Shown: positions 5,179-11,196 of the stretch, one piece after another | How positions within the stretch are numbered: the stretch's first letter is position 1 | How the letters are laid out: the number at the start of each line of letters is the position of its first letter | Assembly: GCA_902492185.1 (NCBI GenBank) | Contig: CABUKY010000048.1 | Span: 1-11,196 of the forward strand | Length of the DNA: 11,196 nt | Direction: 5' to 3' | DNA from: an uncultured Collinsella sp. | GTDB taxonomy: Bacteria > Actinomycetota > Coriobacteriia > Coriobacteriales > Coriobacteriaceae | Translations under genes and position numbers: made by a program | Notes under the pieces: generated by a model | Database searches by the model: none | Told to the model about the DNA's origin: nothing | Seen by the model: only the letters and a program-made list of their open reading frames with translations

Positions 5179-5820
5179 CTACTCCTCGCCCGTCAGCTTG
5201 GCGGACAGATGCTCGAGCGCATGGAAACGATGGCTAATGGCGTTCTTCTCGTCCGCCGTGAGCTCGGCCATGGTCTTGCCCGGCGTATCGACCGGTAGGA
5301 ACAGCGGGTCGTAGCCAAAGCCGTGATCGCCGCGGCCCTCGTGCGCGATAACGCCCTCGCAGGCGCCCTCGCCATAGGTGACCAGGCCGTCCGTATCGAT
5401 AAGCGCGACGACGCTCATAAAGCGCGCGGTACGATCCTCGTCTGCCACGCCTTCTAGGTTAACGAGAAGTTTGGCGTTGTTGGCGGCATCGTCGCCATGC
5501 ACGCCCGCATAGCGCGCGCTATACACGCCCGGCTCGCCGTCCAACGCGTCGACGACCAAGCCAGAATCGTCGGCGATGGCCATAAGGCCCGTCTCCTCGA
5601 CCGCAGCCTGCGCCTTGATGATGGCGTTCTCCAAAAACGTCGTGCCGTTTTCCTCGGGGTCCTCAAAATCGCCCAGCTGACCGAGCGCCACAAAGCGCAC
5701 CTCGGGCATGACCTTGCCCAAAATGGCCTCGATCTCGGTGAGCTTATGGGCGTTGCCGGTTGCCACGACGATGGTCGCCGCCGGGTCGAGAGTGTCGATG
5801 TCAATCTTCTCAAGTGCCAT
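5179..5820 (-). CDS. rdgB: dITP/XTP pyrophosphatase (non-canonical purine NTPase)
   Basis: A Ham1/RdgB-family enzyme of 213 residues (usual about 195-210) that converts dITP, ITP and XTP to monophosphates plus pyrophosphate and so keeps deaminated purines out of nucleic acids. Motifs: VVATGNAHKLTEI (18-30) for nucleotide binding, DDSGLVVDALDGEPGVYSAR (84-103) with the catalytic Asp of DDSGL, GFGYDPLFLP (167-176) for the base, and SHR (196-198). The first 14 residues are an extension before the core. The ATG has a strong AGGAGG at 5827-5832. It follows rph by 146 bases with a terminator between, and precedes dtd by 3 bases. The rph-rdgB neighbourhood is common in Gram-positive genomes. Confidence 0.96.
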   Translation of the reverse strand: MALEKIDIDTLDPAATIVVATGNAHKLTEIEAILGKVMPEVRFVALGQLGDFEDPEENGTTFLENAIIKAQAAVEETGLMAIADDSGLVVDALDGEPGVYSARYAGVHGDDAANNAKLLVNLEGVADEDRTARFMSVVALIDTDGLVTYGEGACEGVIAHEGRGDHGFGYDPLFLPVDTPGKTMAELTADEKNAISHRFHALEHLSAKLTGEE

Positions 5821-5904
5821 AGCTGGCCTCCTTTGTCTCTATAGCAATGCCGAGTTGAGGACGACGAGGACTTCGGCCTCTCTCCCGTCTCAATCAACGG
5901 CAGT

Positions 5905-5910
5905 CTTATA
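5905..5910 (-). promoter_or_regulatory. Possible -10 box for rdgB-dtd
   Basis: TATAAG on the minus strand lies just after the rph terminator and about 85 bases before the rdgB start. The -35 position at 17 bases reads TTTTAT, a poor match. The placement after a terminator makes a promoter in this gap likely, but this exact box is uncertain. The rest of the gap (5833-5904) shows only a short GAGG/CCTC hairpin. Confidence 0.35.
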
Positions 5911-5927
5911 CTTCGACGTTTTCCCAG

Positions 5928-5968
5928 ATAAAACCTGCCAAAATAAACCTGTCCCTTTTTGGCAGGTT
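5928..5968 (-). terminator. Intrinsic terminator built on the rph stop codon
   Basis: On the minus strand the 12 bases 5968-5957 (AACCTGCCAAAA) pair perfectly with 5943-5932 (TTTTGGCAGGTT) around a 13-base loop, followed by two more Ts. The TAA stop of rph (5969-5967) is partly inside the stem. The loop carries a second CAGGTTTAT, a near copy of the 3' arm, so a slightly shifted alternative pairing is possible. Confidence 0.8.
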
Positions 5969-6692
5969 AGGCGAGGGCTTGGCGCTGAAGCTCGATGAGC
6001 TCGGCGATACCCTTGTCACCCAGGTCGAGCAGAGCGTTGAGACGCTTGCGGTCGAAGGGCGCCTGCTCGCCGGTACCCTGGAGTTCGATCATCTCACCGG
6101 AATCGGTGGCGACGAGGTTCATGTCGACCTCGGCGTGGCTGTCCTCGGAATAATCCAAGTCGAGCAGAGTGTTGCCGTCGACGACGCCCATGGAAATGGC
6201 GGCAACCTGGCCCGTGAGCGGGATGCGCTCGAGTTTGCCCGCCTCGACCCACATGGCAAGGGCGTCGTGCAGCGCCAACCAGGCACCGGTAATGCTCGCC
6301 GTACGCGTGCCGCCATCGGCCTGGATCACATCGCAGTCGACGGTAACGGTGTACTCGCCGAGCGCCTTCATGTTGACGACGGTACGCAGACTGCGGCCGA
6401 TAAGCCGCTCGATCTCCATGGAGCGGCCCTTGCGGTTGGCATGCTCGCGCTTGCAGCGTTTACCGGTCGAGGCCGGCAGCATCGCATATTCCGCCGTTAC
6501 CCAGCCGGCCTTGGCGCCCTTGCGCCAACCCGGCACACCCTCCTCGATGGTGGCGGCGCACAGTACGCGCGTGTCGCCGAACTCCGCCAGGCACGAGCCG
6601 TGGGCGTGCTTCATGACGCCGCGGGTGAGCTTAACGGGGCGCAGCTCGTTGGCGGCGCGGCCGTTGGCGCGGTTGACCTGCATGTATTCCAT
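5967..6692 (-). CDS. rph: Ribonuclease PH
   Basis: A phosphorolytic 3'-5' exoribonuclease that trims tRNA precursors; the family forms a hexameric ring. The 241 residues match the usual 238-245. Motifs: NGRAANELRPV (10-20, normally DGR), GWVTAEYAMLP (63-73), the basic stretch around RKGRSMEIERLIGRSLR (87-103), and DCDVIQADGGTRTASITGA (119-137), which holds the phosphate-binding and catalytic residues. It looks fully intact, unlike the frameshifted K-12 rph. The ATG at 6692 has AAGGA 8 bases upstream. An ATG at 6683 would also fit but is further from the ribosome site. It follows murI by 53 bases without a terminator and ends in its own terminator. Confidence 0.97.
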   Translation of the reverse strand: MEYMQVNRANGRAANELRPVKLTRGVMKHAHGSCLAEFGDTRVLCAATIEEGVPGWRKGAKAGWVTAEYAMLPASTGKRCKREHANRKGRSMEIERLIGRSLRTVVNMKALGEYTVTVDCDVIQADGGTRTASITGAWLALHDALAMWVEAGKLERIPLTGQVAAISMGVVDGNTLLDLDYSEDSHAEVDMNLVATDSGEMIELQGTGEQAPFDRKRLNALLDLGDKGIAELIELQRQALA

Positions 6693-6745
6693 GGAACTAT
6701 CCTTTCGGCAAAAGATGTGGCGAGGGCTTCGGCGACATTGCGAAC

Positions 6746-7630
6746 CTAACCGAGTTCGTCGATATCGACATGCTCGATGCTTTTGAGCGGCTGGCCAAAG
6801 ATAAAGCTACCCGCCACCGCAAACTCGGCAATGTTGTCAGACGTGGTGGCAAAGCGATGCTGCGGTTCGGCGGTATCGCCCGCCAGCTGCTCGCGGCGCG
6901 TGAGAATATCGGTCAGCTCGCGCGTGGTCTCCTCGGCGGAGCTCACCACGCGCACTCCGGGACCCAGCGCATGGCGAATAGGCCCCACGAGCAGCGGGAA
7001 ATGCGTGCAGCCGAGTACCACGGTATCGATGCCGCGATCGTGCAGCGGCTCGACTGTGGCGCCGACCAGCGCGCGAACGGCTGGCGTATCAAAAATATCC
7101 TCGTTCTCGAGCCACTGCTCCTGCAGATGCGCGCCCGAGGCGAGCTCGTGCTCGACGACCTCGACAAAGCTCGAAGCCGGGCAGCCATACACATCGACAC
7201 CAGCATCCAAATCCTGGATGGCGCGCGTGTAGGCGCCCGAGCGAATGGTGAGGTTGGTGGCCAGCACGCCCACGCGACGCGTACGCGTGCTGTTGATGGC
7301 GGCGCGCGCGCCCGGGGCGATCACGCCGATCACGGGAACGTCGAGCACCTGCTGAGCCAGACGCAAGGCCGCGGCGGTCGCCGTGTTGCAGGCGATGACC
7401 ATGATCTTAACGTCGTGCCTCGATAGCCAGCGGCCCGCCTGCAGCGCAAACGAGCGAACCTCGTCCTCGGTGCGGGTGCCATAAGGGCAGCGCTTAGTGT
7501 CACCGAAATAGTAGACGGACTCGTGCGGAAGCGCCGTTGCGATCGCGCGCGCAACCGTCAGGCCGCCCAGGCCCGAGTCGAACACGCCGATCGGACGCGT
7601 GTCCCCGGCCAGATTATCGATATCGGACAT
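6746..7630 (-). CDS. murI: Glutamate racemase
   Basis: A cofactor-independent racemase that makes the D-glutamate of peptidoglycan from L-glutamate. The 294 residues fit the family (about 255-290) with a short extension at each end. Motifs: IGVFDSGLGGLTV (14-26), YFGDTKRCPYG (41-51), the first catalytic cysteine in VIACNTATA (C81) and the second in VLGCTHFPLL (C208). I chose the ATG at 7630, with GGTGAGG just upstream matching the distal part of the ribosome site. An in-frame GTG at 7666 would add 12 residues but has no ribosome site. It lies between a HAD phosphatase (51-base gap) and rph (53-base gap), probably in one transcript with murE upstream, which links two peptidoglycan precursor genes. 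Confidence 0.96.
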   Translation of the reverse strand: MSDIDNLAGDTRPIGVFDSGLGGLTVARAIATALPHESVYYFGDTKRCPYGTRTEDEVRSFALQAGRWLSRHDVKIMVIACNTATAAALRLAQQVLDVPVIGVIAPGARAAINSTRTRRVGVLATNLTIRSGAYTRAIQDLDAGVDVYGCPASSFVEVVEHELASGAHLQEQWLENEDIFDTPAVRALVGATVEPLHDRGIDTVVLGCTHFPLLVGPIRHALGPGVRVVSSAEETTRELTDILTRREQLAGDTAEPQHRFATTSDNIAEFAVAGSFIFGQPLKSIEHVDIDELG

Positions 7631-7681
7631 TACCTCACCAGATTCTCTCTCGAAAAATGCGATCACTCGTGATGCGTCGCG

Positions 7682-8593
7682 CTACGAACGGGCTGCGACC
7701 AGCAGCTCGGCCGTTGCCACCCAACCGTCGACAATCTTGCCGCGCGTAATATAGGCATTGTCGCAGGCGTCCAAGAACTCCGGGGCACCGGCGCTCGTCA
7801 GACCGTTCTCGACCAGGCAGAACATGCCAACATGGCCGGCCATGTAGAAGTCGGACTCGGAGTCGCCGAGCGCAAGCGTCTCCTCGCGCTCGATCCCCAG
7901 GTGCTCGCAGAAGCGCGCAATGGCAACGCCTTTGTTGAGACCCGCCGGATTGATGTTGAAGGCGCGGCCGTCCTCGACGCGATTAAGCTCGAGCGTCGTC
8001 GGCTTGGACAGGTGAGTCAGATGGCCGTTGCAAGCCCAGACCAGACCGCAGCCGGCCTCGTCCAGGATGGCCTGGACCTCATCGTCGGGCACATCGCCGC
8101 GCATGCCGACGGTGACCTCACGGTACTTGTAGCCGGTCGACATGTCGTTGTGGTATTCGATCTTGTGCGGCCAGCGGGCAAGGATCTTCTCGCACACGCC
8201 GGTCTGCTCGATCACCTGGTGCGGCGTGAGACCGCAGGCGGGGTCGTAGGGCATGTCGCCCGTCAGATACTCCCAGTCGTTGGCCTTGAGATCGTACATG
8301 ACCAGGCCGCCCATCTCGCCGATGTAGGAGTTGAGGCCGAGCACGCGGGCGTCCTCATGGATCATGGTGCGATTGCGACCCGAGGTGGGAACCACCTGGA
8401 TGCCGGCACGGGCGAGCGCGACAACCGCCTCGACGAGCTTGGTCGAGGGATTGCCGTCGTTATCGCGCAGCACGCACGAGCCGGGGGCGAGCATCGTGGC
8501 GTCCAGATCGGTAAAGACATACTTGACCTTGGCAAGACGCTCGCGCATCTCGCCCGAAAGCTCAGCGACGGTCGGCAGGGTATTGTGGGACAT
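7682..8593 (-). CDS. HAD-superfamily (subclass IIB) phosphatase, substrate unknown
   Basis: A 303-residue Mg-dependent phosphatase of the HAD fold. Motif I is FTDLDATML (27-35), with nucleophile D29 and acid/base D31. Motif II is PTSGR (69-73), motif III the lysine of NKGVA (K221), and motif IV GDSESD (243-248). The region between motifs II and III (about 75-215) is a large cap. This layout is that of the IIB group, which includes sugar-phosphate, mannosyl-3-phosphoglycerate and Cof-type phosphatases; the sequence alone does not give the substrate. The ATG at 8593 has GGAG 5 bases upstream. An ATG at 8635 has no ribosome site. It lies between murE (107-base gap with no clear signal) and murI, so a link to cell-wall precursor metabolism is possible by context only. 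Confidence 0.85.
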   Translation of the reverse strand: MSHNTLPTVAELSGEMRERLAKVKYVFTDLDATMLAPGSCVLRDNDGNPSTKLVEAVVALARAGIQVVPTSGRNRTMIHEDARVLGLNSYIGEMGGLVMYDLKANDWEYLTGDMPYDPACGLTPHQVIEQTGVCEKILARWPHKIEYHNDMSTGYKYREVTVGMRGDVPDDEVQAILDEAGCGLVWACNGHLTHLSKPTTLELNRVEDGRAFNINPAGLNKGVAIARFCEHLGIEREETLALGDSESDFYMAGHVGMFCLVENGLTSAGAPEFLDACDNAYITRGKIVDGWVATAELLVAARS

Positions 8594-8700
8594 GGTTACT
8601 CCGTTTACGTAGAAGGGTTTGGACTTGGACGGCATGTTTTGATTGAGGGAACACGCTTATGGCGACAGCGCACTCAGGGCGCCGCCGCCATCATGGTTCA

Positions 8701-10263
8701 TTAGTCAAACTGGGTAACATCGATCAGGCGATTGGCCAACGAAAGGTCGCTCTCGATGGGCACGAACTCGTCGCCCACGTGCATGAGCTCCTCGTCACCC
8801 TTTGCCAGCAGCAAGACAATGGTAGGAGCATCGGGGTTGACGTACTCCTCGCGCGCCGCCTTGAACGCCGCATGCACGGCAGCTTCGCGATCGAGGATGA
8901 TCTTGTTCGGCGTATCGTCGGGAACATGTTCGGCAAGCTCGCGACAGACCTTCATCGGGTCCTCGTGAGCTGGATCCTCGTTCGTAAAGATCATCAGGTC
9001 GGAATACGGTGCGGCCTCGCGCGGAAGCTGCTCGCGGCGCTCCTGCGCCTTGCCGCCGGCAGCGCCAAACACCGCGATGACCGGGCTGGCGGGAAACGCG
9101 CGCTTGACCGACGAGAAAAGCGAACGGAACGAAAGCTGGTTGTGCGCATAGTCGACGACGCAGATCACGCGGCCGTCCTTCGACTCCACGACCTCCATAC
9201 GGCCCGGCACACGCAGTTTGGAGAGGCCCTTCTTGATAGCCTCGATACCGATGCCGATCTCGCGCGCGGCGGCGATAGCGACCAGCGCGTTCTCCACGTT
9301 AAAGTCGCCCGCGATGCCCAGCAGGACCTTCTCCCCCGCCTCGGACTCGTCGGCACACAGGCCATGCAAGTTGAACTCGATGCTAAAGCCGACCATGCGT
9401 ACGTCGCTCGCCCACAGGCTCGCCTCGGGATGCTCGACGCCAACGGTCACCAAGCGCTCGGCCGTCGACGCTGCCTCCAGCACACGGTCGACCTCTTCGG
9501 TGCCCAGATTCACCACGGCAGTCTTTGCCTGGTCAAAGATCCTGAGTTTGCTCTCAAAATAATCCTCAAATGTGGGGTGTTCGATCGGCGAGATGTGGTC
9601 GCGGCCGATGTTGAGGAAGCACGCCACGTCAAACGGCAGATTCTCGACGCGTTGGTACTTGAGCGCCTGGCTCGAGACCTCCATGACCATGGACTGGCGA
9701 CCGGACGTGCGGCAGTTGGCGATATGGCGCCAAACCTCGGGGGCCTCGGGCGTGGTGTTGGTGCTCTCGTAGCACTCGATACCATCGTCGGTACTCACCG
9801 AGCCGATCATGCCGCAGGACTCGCCCGCCGCTTTGATAATCGACTGGAGCATAAAAGCGGCCGTGGTCTTTCCCTTGGTGCCGGTGATGCCCACGATCTT
9901 GACGTCGTGGTCGGGACGGTCGTAGACCTCCGGCGGCAACAGGGCCATGGCCGTGCGAACACTATCAACAACCAGCATCGCAGCACCGCTCTCCTTCGCC
10001 AGCGGCTCCAGAGACTCGACCAGCGACTCCTCGCACACAAATGCGACGGCGCCCGCATCGAGCGCCATGCTCAAAAACGCGGGCTTAAAGGCAGCACCTT
10101 TACAGAAGAACACGTCACCTGCCGAGACCGCGCGCGAATCAAACGAGCAACCGGTCACGGCACGCTCGTCAACCTGCTCTGATGCGCGCAGCTCGCCGCA
10201 CACATCGAGCAGCTTGGCAAGCGTATCGACCGTGGTCACGGTCGCGGAATCCGAATGGTGCAT
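8701..10263 (-). CDS. murE: UDP-N-acetylmuramoyl-tripeptide synthetase (MurE family)
   Basis: A Mur ligase of 520 residues (usual about 480-510) that adds the third amino acid to UDP-MurNAc-Ala-Glu using ATP. N-terminal UDP-binding domain to about 115. The central ATPase domain has the P-loop GITGTKGKTT (125-134), STNTTPEAPEVW (167-178, MurE-type), EVSSQALKYQRV (195-206), NIGRDHISPIEHPTFEDYF (218-236) and the presumed carbamylated lysine K239. The C-terminal domain has DYAHNQ (371-376), FGAAGGKAQERR (399-410) and LLAKGDEE (485-492). The specificity site reads NEDPAHEDP (428-436), not the DNPR of meso-diaminopimelate ligases. The ATG at 10263 has AAAGG 6 bases upstream. It is first in the run with the HAD phosphatase, murI and rph. 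The family call is firm; the amino acid added is uncertain. Confidence 0.93.
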   Translation of the reverse strand: MHHSDSATVTTVDTLAKLLDVCGELRASEQVDERAVTGCSFDSRAVSAGDVFFCKGAAFKPAFLSMALDAGAVAFVCEESLVESLEPLAKESGAAMLVVDSVRTAMALLPPEVYDRPDHDVKIVGITGTKGKTTAAFMLQSIIKAAGESCGMIGSVSTDDGIECYESTNTTPEAPEVWRHIANCRTSGRQSMVMEVSSQALKYQRVENLPFDVACFLNIGRDHISPIEHPTFEDYFESKLRIFDQAKTAVVNLGTEEVDRVLEAASTAERLVTVGVEHPEASLWASDVRMVGFSIEFNLHGLCADESEAGEKVLLGIAGDFNVENALVAIAAAREIGIGIEAIKKGLSKLRVPGRMEVVESKDGRVICVVDYAHNQLSFRSLFSSVKRAFPASPVIAVFGAAGGKAQERREQLPREAAPYSDLMIFTNEDPAHEDPMKVCRELAEHVPDDTPNKIILDREAAVHAAFKAAREEYVNPDAPTIVLLLAKGDEELMHVGDEFVPIESDLSLANRLIDVTQFD

Positions 10264-10298
10264 CTTTCACCTTTCTCAGCCATTTGGCAGGGACGGTT

Positions 10299-10327
10299 TT
10301 CATAGTAACTGAAACGTGCTCGCGCAA
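10299..10327 (-). promoter_or_regulatory. murE promoter
   Basis: Minus strand: -35 TTGCGC (10327-10322), a 17-base spacer, and -10 TATGAA (10304-10299). This predicts a start near 10292 and a leader of about 30 bases. The -35 begins in the T-run of the asnB terminator. An imperfect inverted repeat, GTTTCA (10315-10310) against TGAAAAC (10302-10296), overlaps the -10. Confidence 0.5.
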
Positions 10328-10350
10328 AAACGGCTCCCGGAGGAGCCGTT
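10326..10350 (-). terminator. Intrinsic terminator after asnB
   Basis: On the minus strand AACGGCTCC (10350-10342) pairs perfectly with GGAGCCGTT (10337-10329) around the loop TCCG, and the T-run extends to 10326. It lies 25 bases after the asnB stop codon. Confidence 0.95.
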
Positions 10351-10375
10351 ACGCGCAGGCATTCGTAGGCCGAGA

Positions 10376-11196
10376 CTAGGCAGCCTGAACAGAAGGCTGG
10401 CCCTCGTCGATAAAGAAGCGCTTGTACCACACTAGGAACACGAGCGGCGTATAGATCTTGCGCTGGAAATCGCCCTTGCCCGCAAAGTGCAGATCGAGCA
10501 GGTGCATGAGCTCGTCGGTATTGAAGAACTCACTTGCCCACGGCGCGGTGAAGTACTCCTTGACATAGTCGTACCACTTTTGCTCGCGCAGCCAGTAGAC
10601 AATCGGCACCGGGAAGCCCACCTTGGGACGGGTGGCCCACTCATCGGGCAGCGACTTGTTGGCAGCGTGGCGGAGTACCTGTTTGTTGCCGTTCTCGTTG
10701 ATGCGGTAGCGGTCGGGAATGTGCTCGGCGAACTCCATGACTTTGCGGTCCAGGAAGGGCACGCGCAGCTCCAGCGAATGTGCCATGCACATCTTGTCGG
10801 CCTTGAGCAGAATGTCGCCCGGGAGCCACATGTTCATGTCCAGGTACTGCTTCTTGACCAGTTCGGGCTGACCCTTCACGCGTGCGTAGATGGGTGCAGC
10901 GAGCTCAAAGGCGCCGTCGCCGGTGTTGTACTCGGGCTTGAGCACGCCGTCGACCTCGCGCTCCGGCCATACCAGAGCCTGTCCCAGGAACGACTTCTCG
11001 GGGATCTCGGCACCCTTGACCAGGAAGTTATGTCCCTTGAAGTACGGCATATGCAGCGCCAGGTTACCGAGCGCGCGACGGATGGGCAGCGGCACCATCT
11101 TTTTGTACTTGCGCACCGGGACCGTATCCTCGTAGTAGGCGTAGCCGCCAAAGAGTTCGTCGGCGCCTTCGCCCGAAAGCACCACGGTGACGTCCT
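10376..11196 (-). CDS. asnB: Asparagine synthetase (glutamine-hydrolysing), C-terminal part
   Basis: Only the last 272 or so codons are in the window; the glutaminase domain and start lie beyond the right edge. The visible part is most of the synthetase domain, which activates aspartate with ATP and amidates it with ammonia from glutamine. It opens with DVTVVLSGEGADELFGGY, a signature of the AsnB synthetase site. About 140 residues on comes DILLKADKMCMAHSLELRVP followed by FLD, the second family motif. Then RPKVGFPVPI and a C-terminal region ending LVFLVWYKRFF. No break is seen. It ends in a strong terminator, so it is a unit separate from murE. A glutamine-amidotransferase paralogue of AsnB (for example in cell-envelope glycan clusters) cannot be excluded without the N-terminus. 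Confidence 0.93.
   Translation of the reverse strand, partial: DVTVVLSGEGADELFGGYAYYEDTVPVRKYKKMVPLPIRRALGNLALHMPYFKGHNFLVKGAEIPEKSFLGQALVWPEREVDGVLKPEYNTGDGAFELAAPIYARVKGQPELVKKQYLDMNMWLPGDILLKADKMCMAHSLELRVPFLDRKVMEFAEHIPDRYRINENGNKQVLRHAANKSLPDEWATRPKVGFPVPIVYWLREQKWYDYVKEYFTAPWASEFFNTDELMHLLDLHFAGKGDFQRKIYTPLVFLVWYKRFFIDEGQPSVQAA

Noticed and set aside
5838..5843. -10 box TATAGA just before rdgB
   Set aside because: Its transcription start would fall inside the ribosome site at 5827-5834, leaving no usable leader, and no -35 is visible.
7631..7666. GTG start for murI, 12 codons upstream
   Set aside because: No ribosome site precedes it; the ATG at 7630 has a better upstream sequence and gives a normal MurI N-terminus.
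8594..8635. Upstream ATG for the HAD phosphatase
   Set aside because: No ribosome site precedes 8635, whereas GGAG lies 5 bases before the ATG at 8593.
8659..10182. Open frame of 507 codons on the plus strand, opposite murE
   Set aside because: Antisense shadow of murE. The product is rich in His, Arg, Leu and Asp without domain motifs, and there is no ribosome site.

Overview
The window is a single-strand block of housekeeping genes. Every gene I can support lies on the minus strand, so transcription runs from high to low coordinates. The GC-rich sequence, the Gram-positive style RNA signals (AGGAGG-type ribosome sites, hairpin-plus-T-run terminators) and the gene mix suggest a high-GC Gram-positive bacterium. 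From memory, the proteins feel most like Coriobacteriia, for example Collinsella or relatives. That placement is an impression and was not tested by any search.

In transcription order: the C-terminal part of asparagine synthetase (asnB, cut by the right edge) ends at a clear terminator. A good promoter then starts murE, followed by a HAD-family phosphatase, murI and rph, with gaps of about 50 to 110 bases. A terminator built on the rph stop codon separates these from rdgB-dtd, which are 3 bases apart. Downstream of dtd is a 306-base stretch without a gene. It holds a strongly folded repeat-like element, a terminator and the promoter of veg. The veg-ispE pair follows (2-base gap), then a lone tRNA-Pro(CGG) with its own -10 box and terminator, then tatA with its own promoter and terminator, then greA, then lysS. 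A fragment of a second copy of the dtd-side repeat closes the window.

The functions are peptidoglycan precursor synthesis (murE, murI), nucleotide-pool and RNA maintenance (rdgB, rph, greA), translation and its quality control (lysS, dtd, tRNA-Pro), isoprenoid precursors (ispE) and protein export (tatA). I see no phage, insertion sequence, CRISPR, toxin-antitoxin or defence genes, and no sign of a wholly new protein system.

The parts worth a second look are mostly non-coding: (1) a palindromic repeat present twice, each copy abutting the stop codon of a minus-strand gene, with a larger folded element attached; (2) a greA-lysS intergenic hairpin that can form two mutually exclusive structures, as in an attenuator; (3) a perfect 9-bp inverted repeat filling the spacer of the tatA promoter. 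Among the proteins, LysRS carries a MetRS-type C-terminal tRNA-binding domain, and MurE lacks the motif expected of a meso-diaminopimelate ligase.
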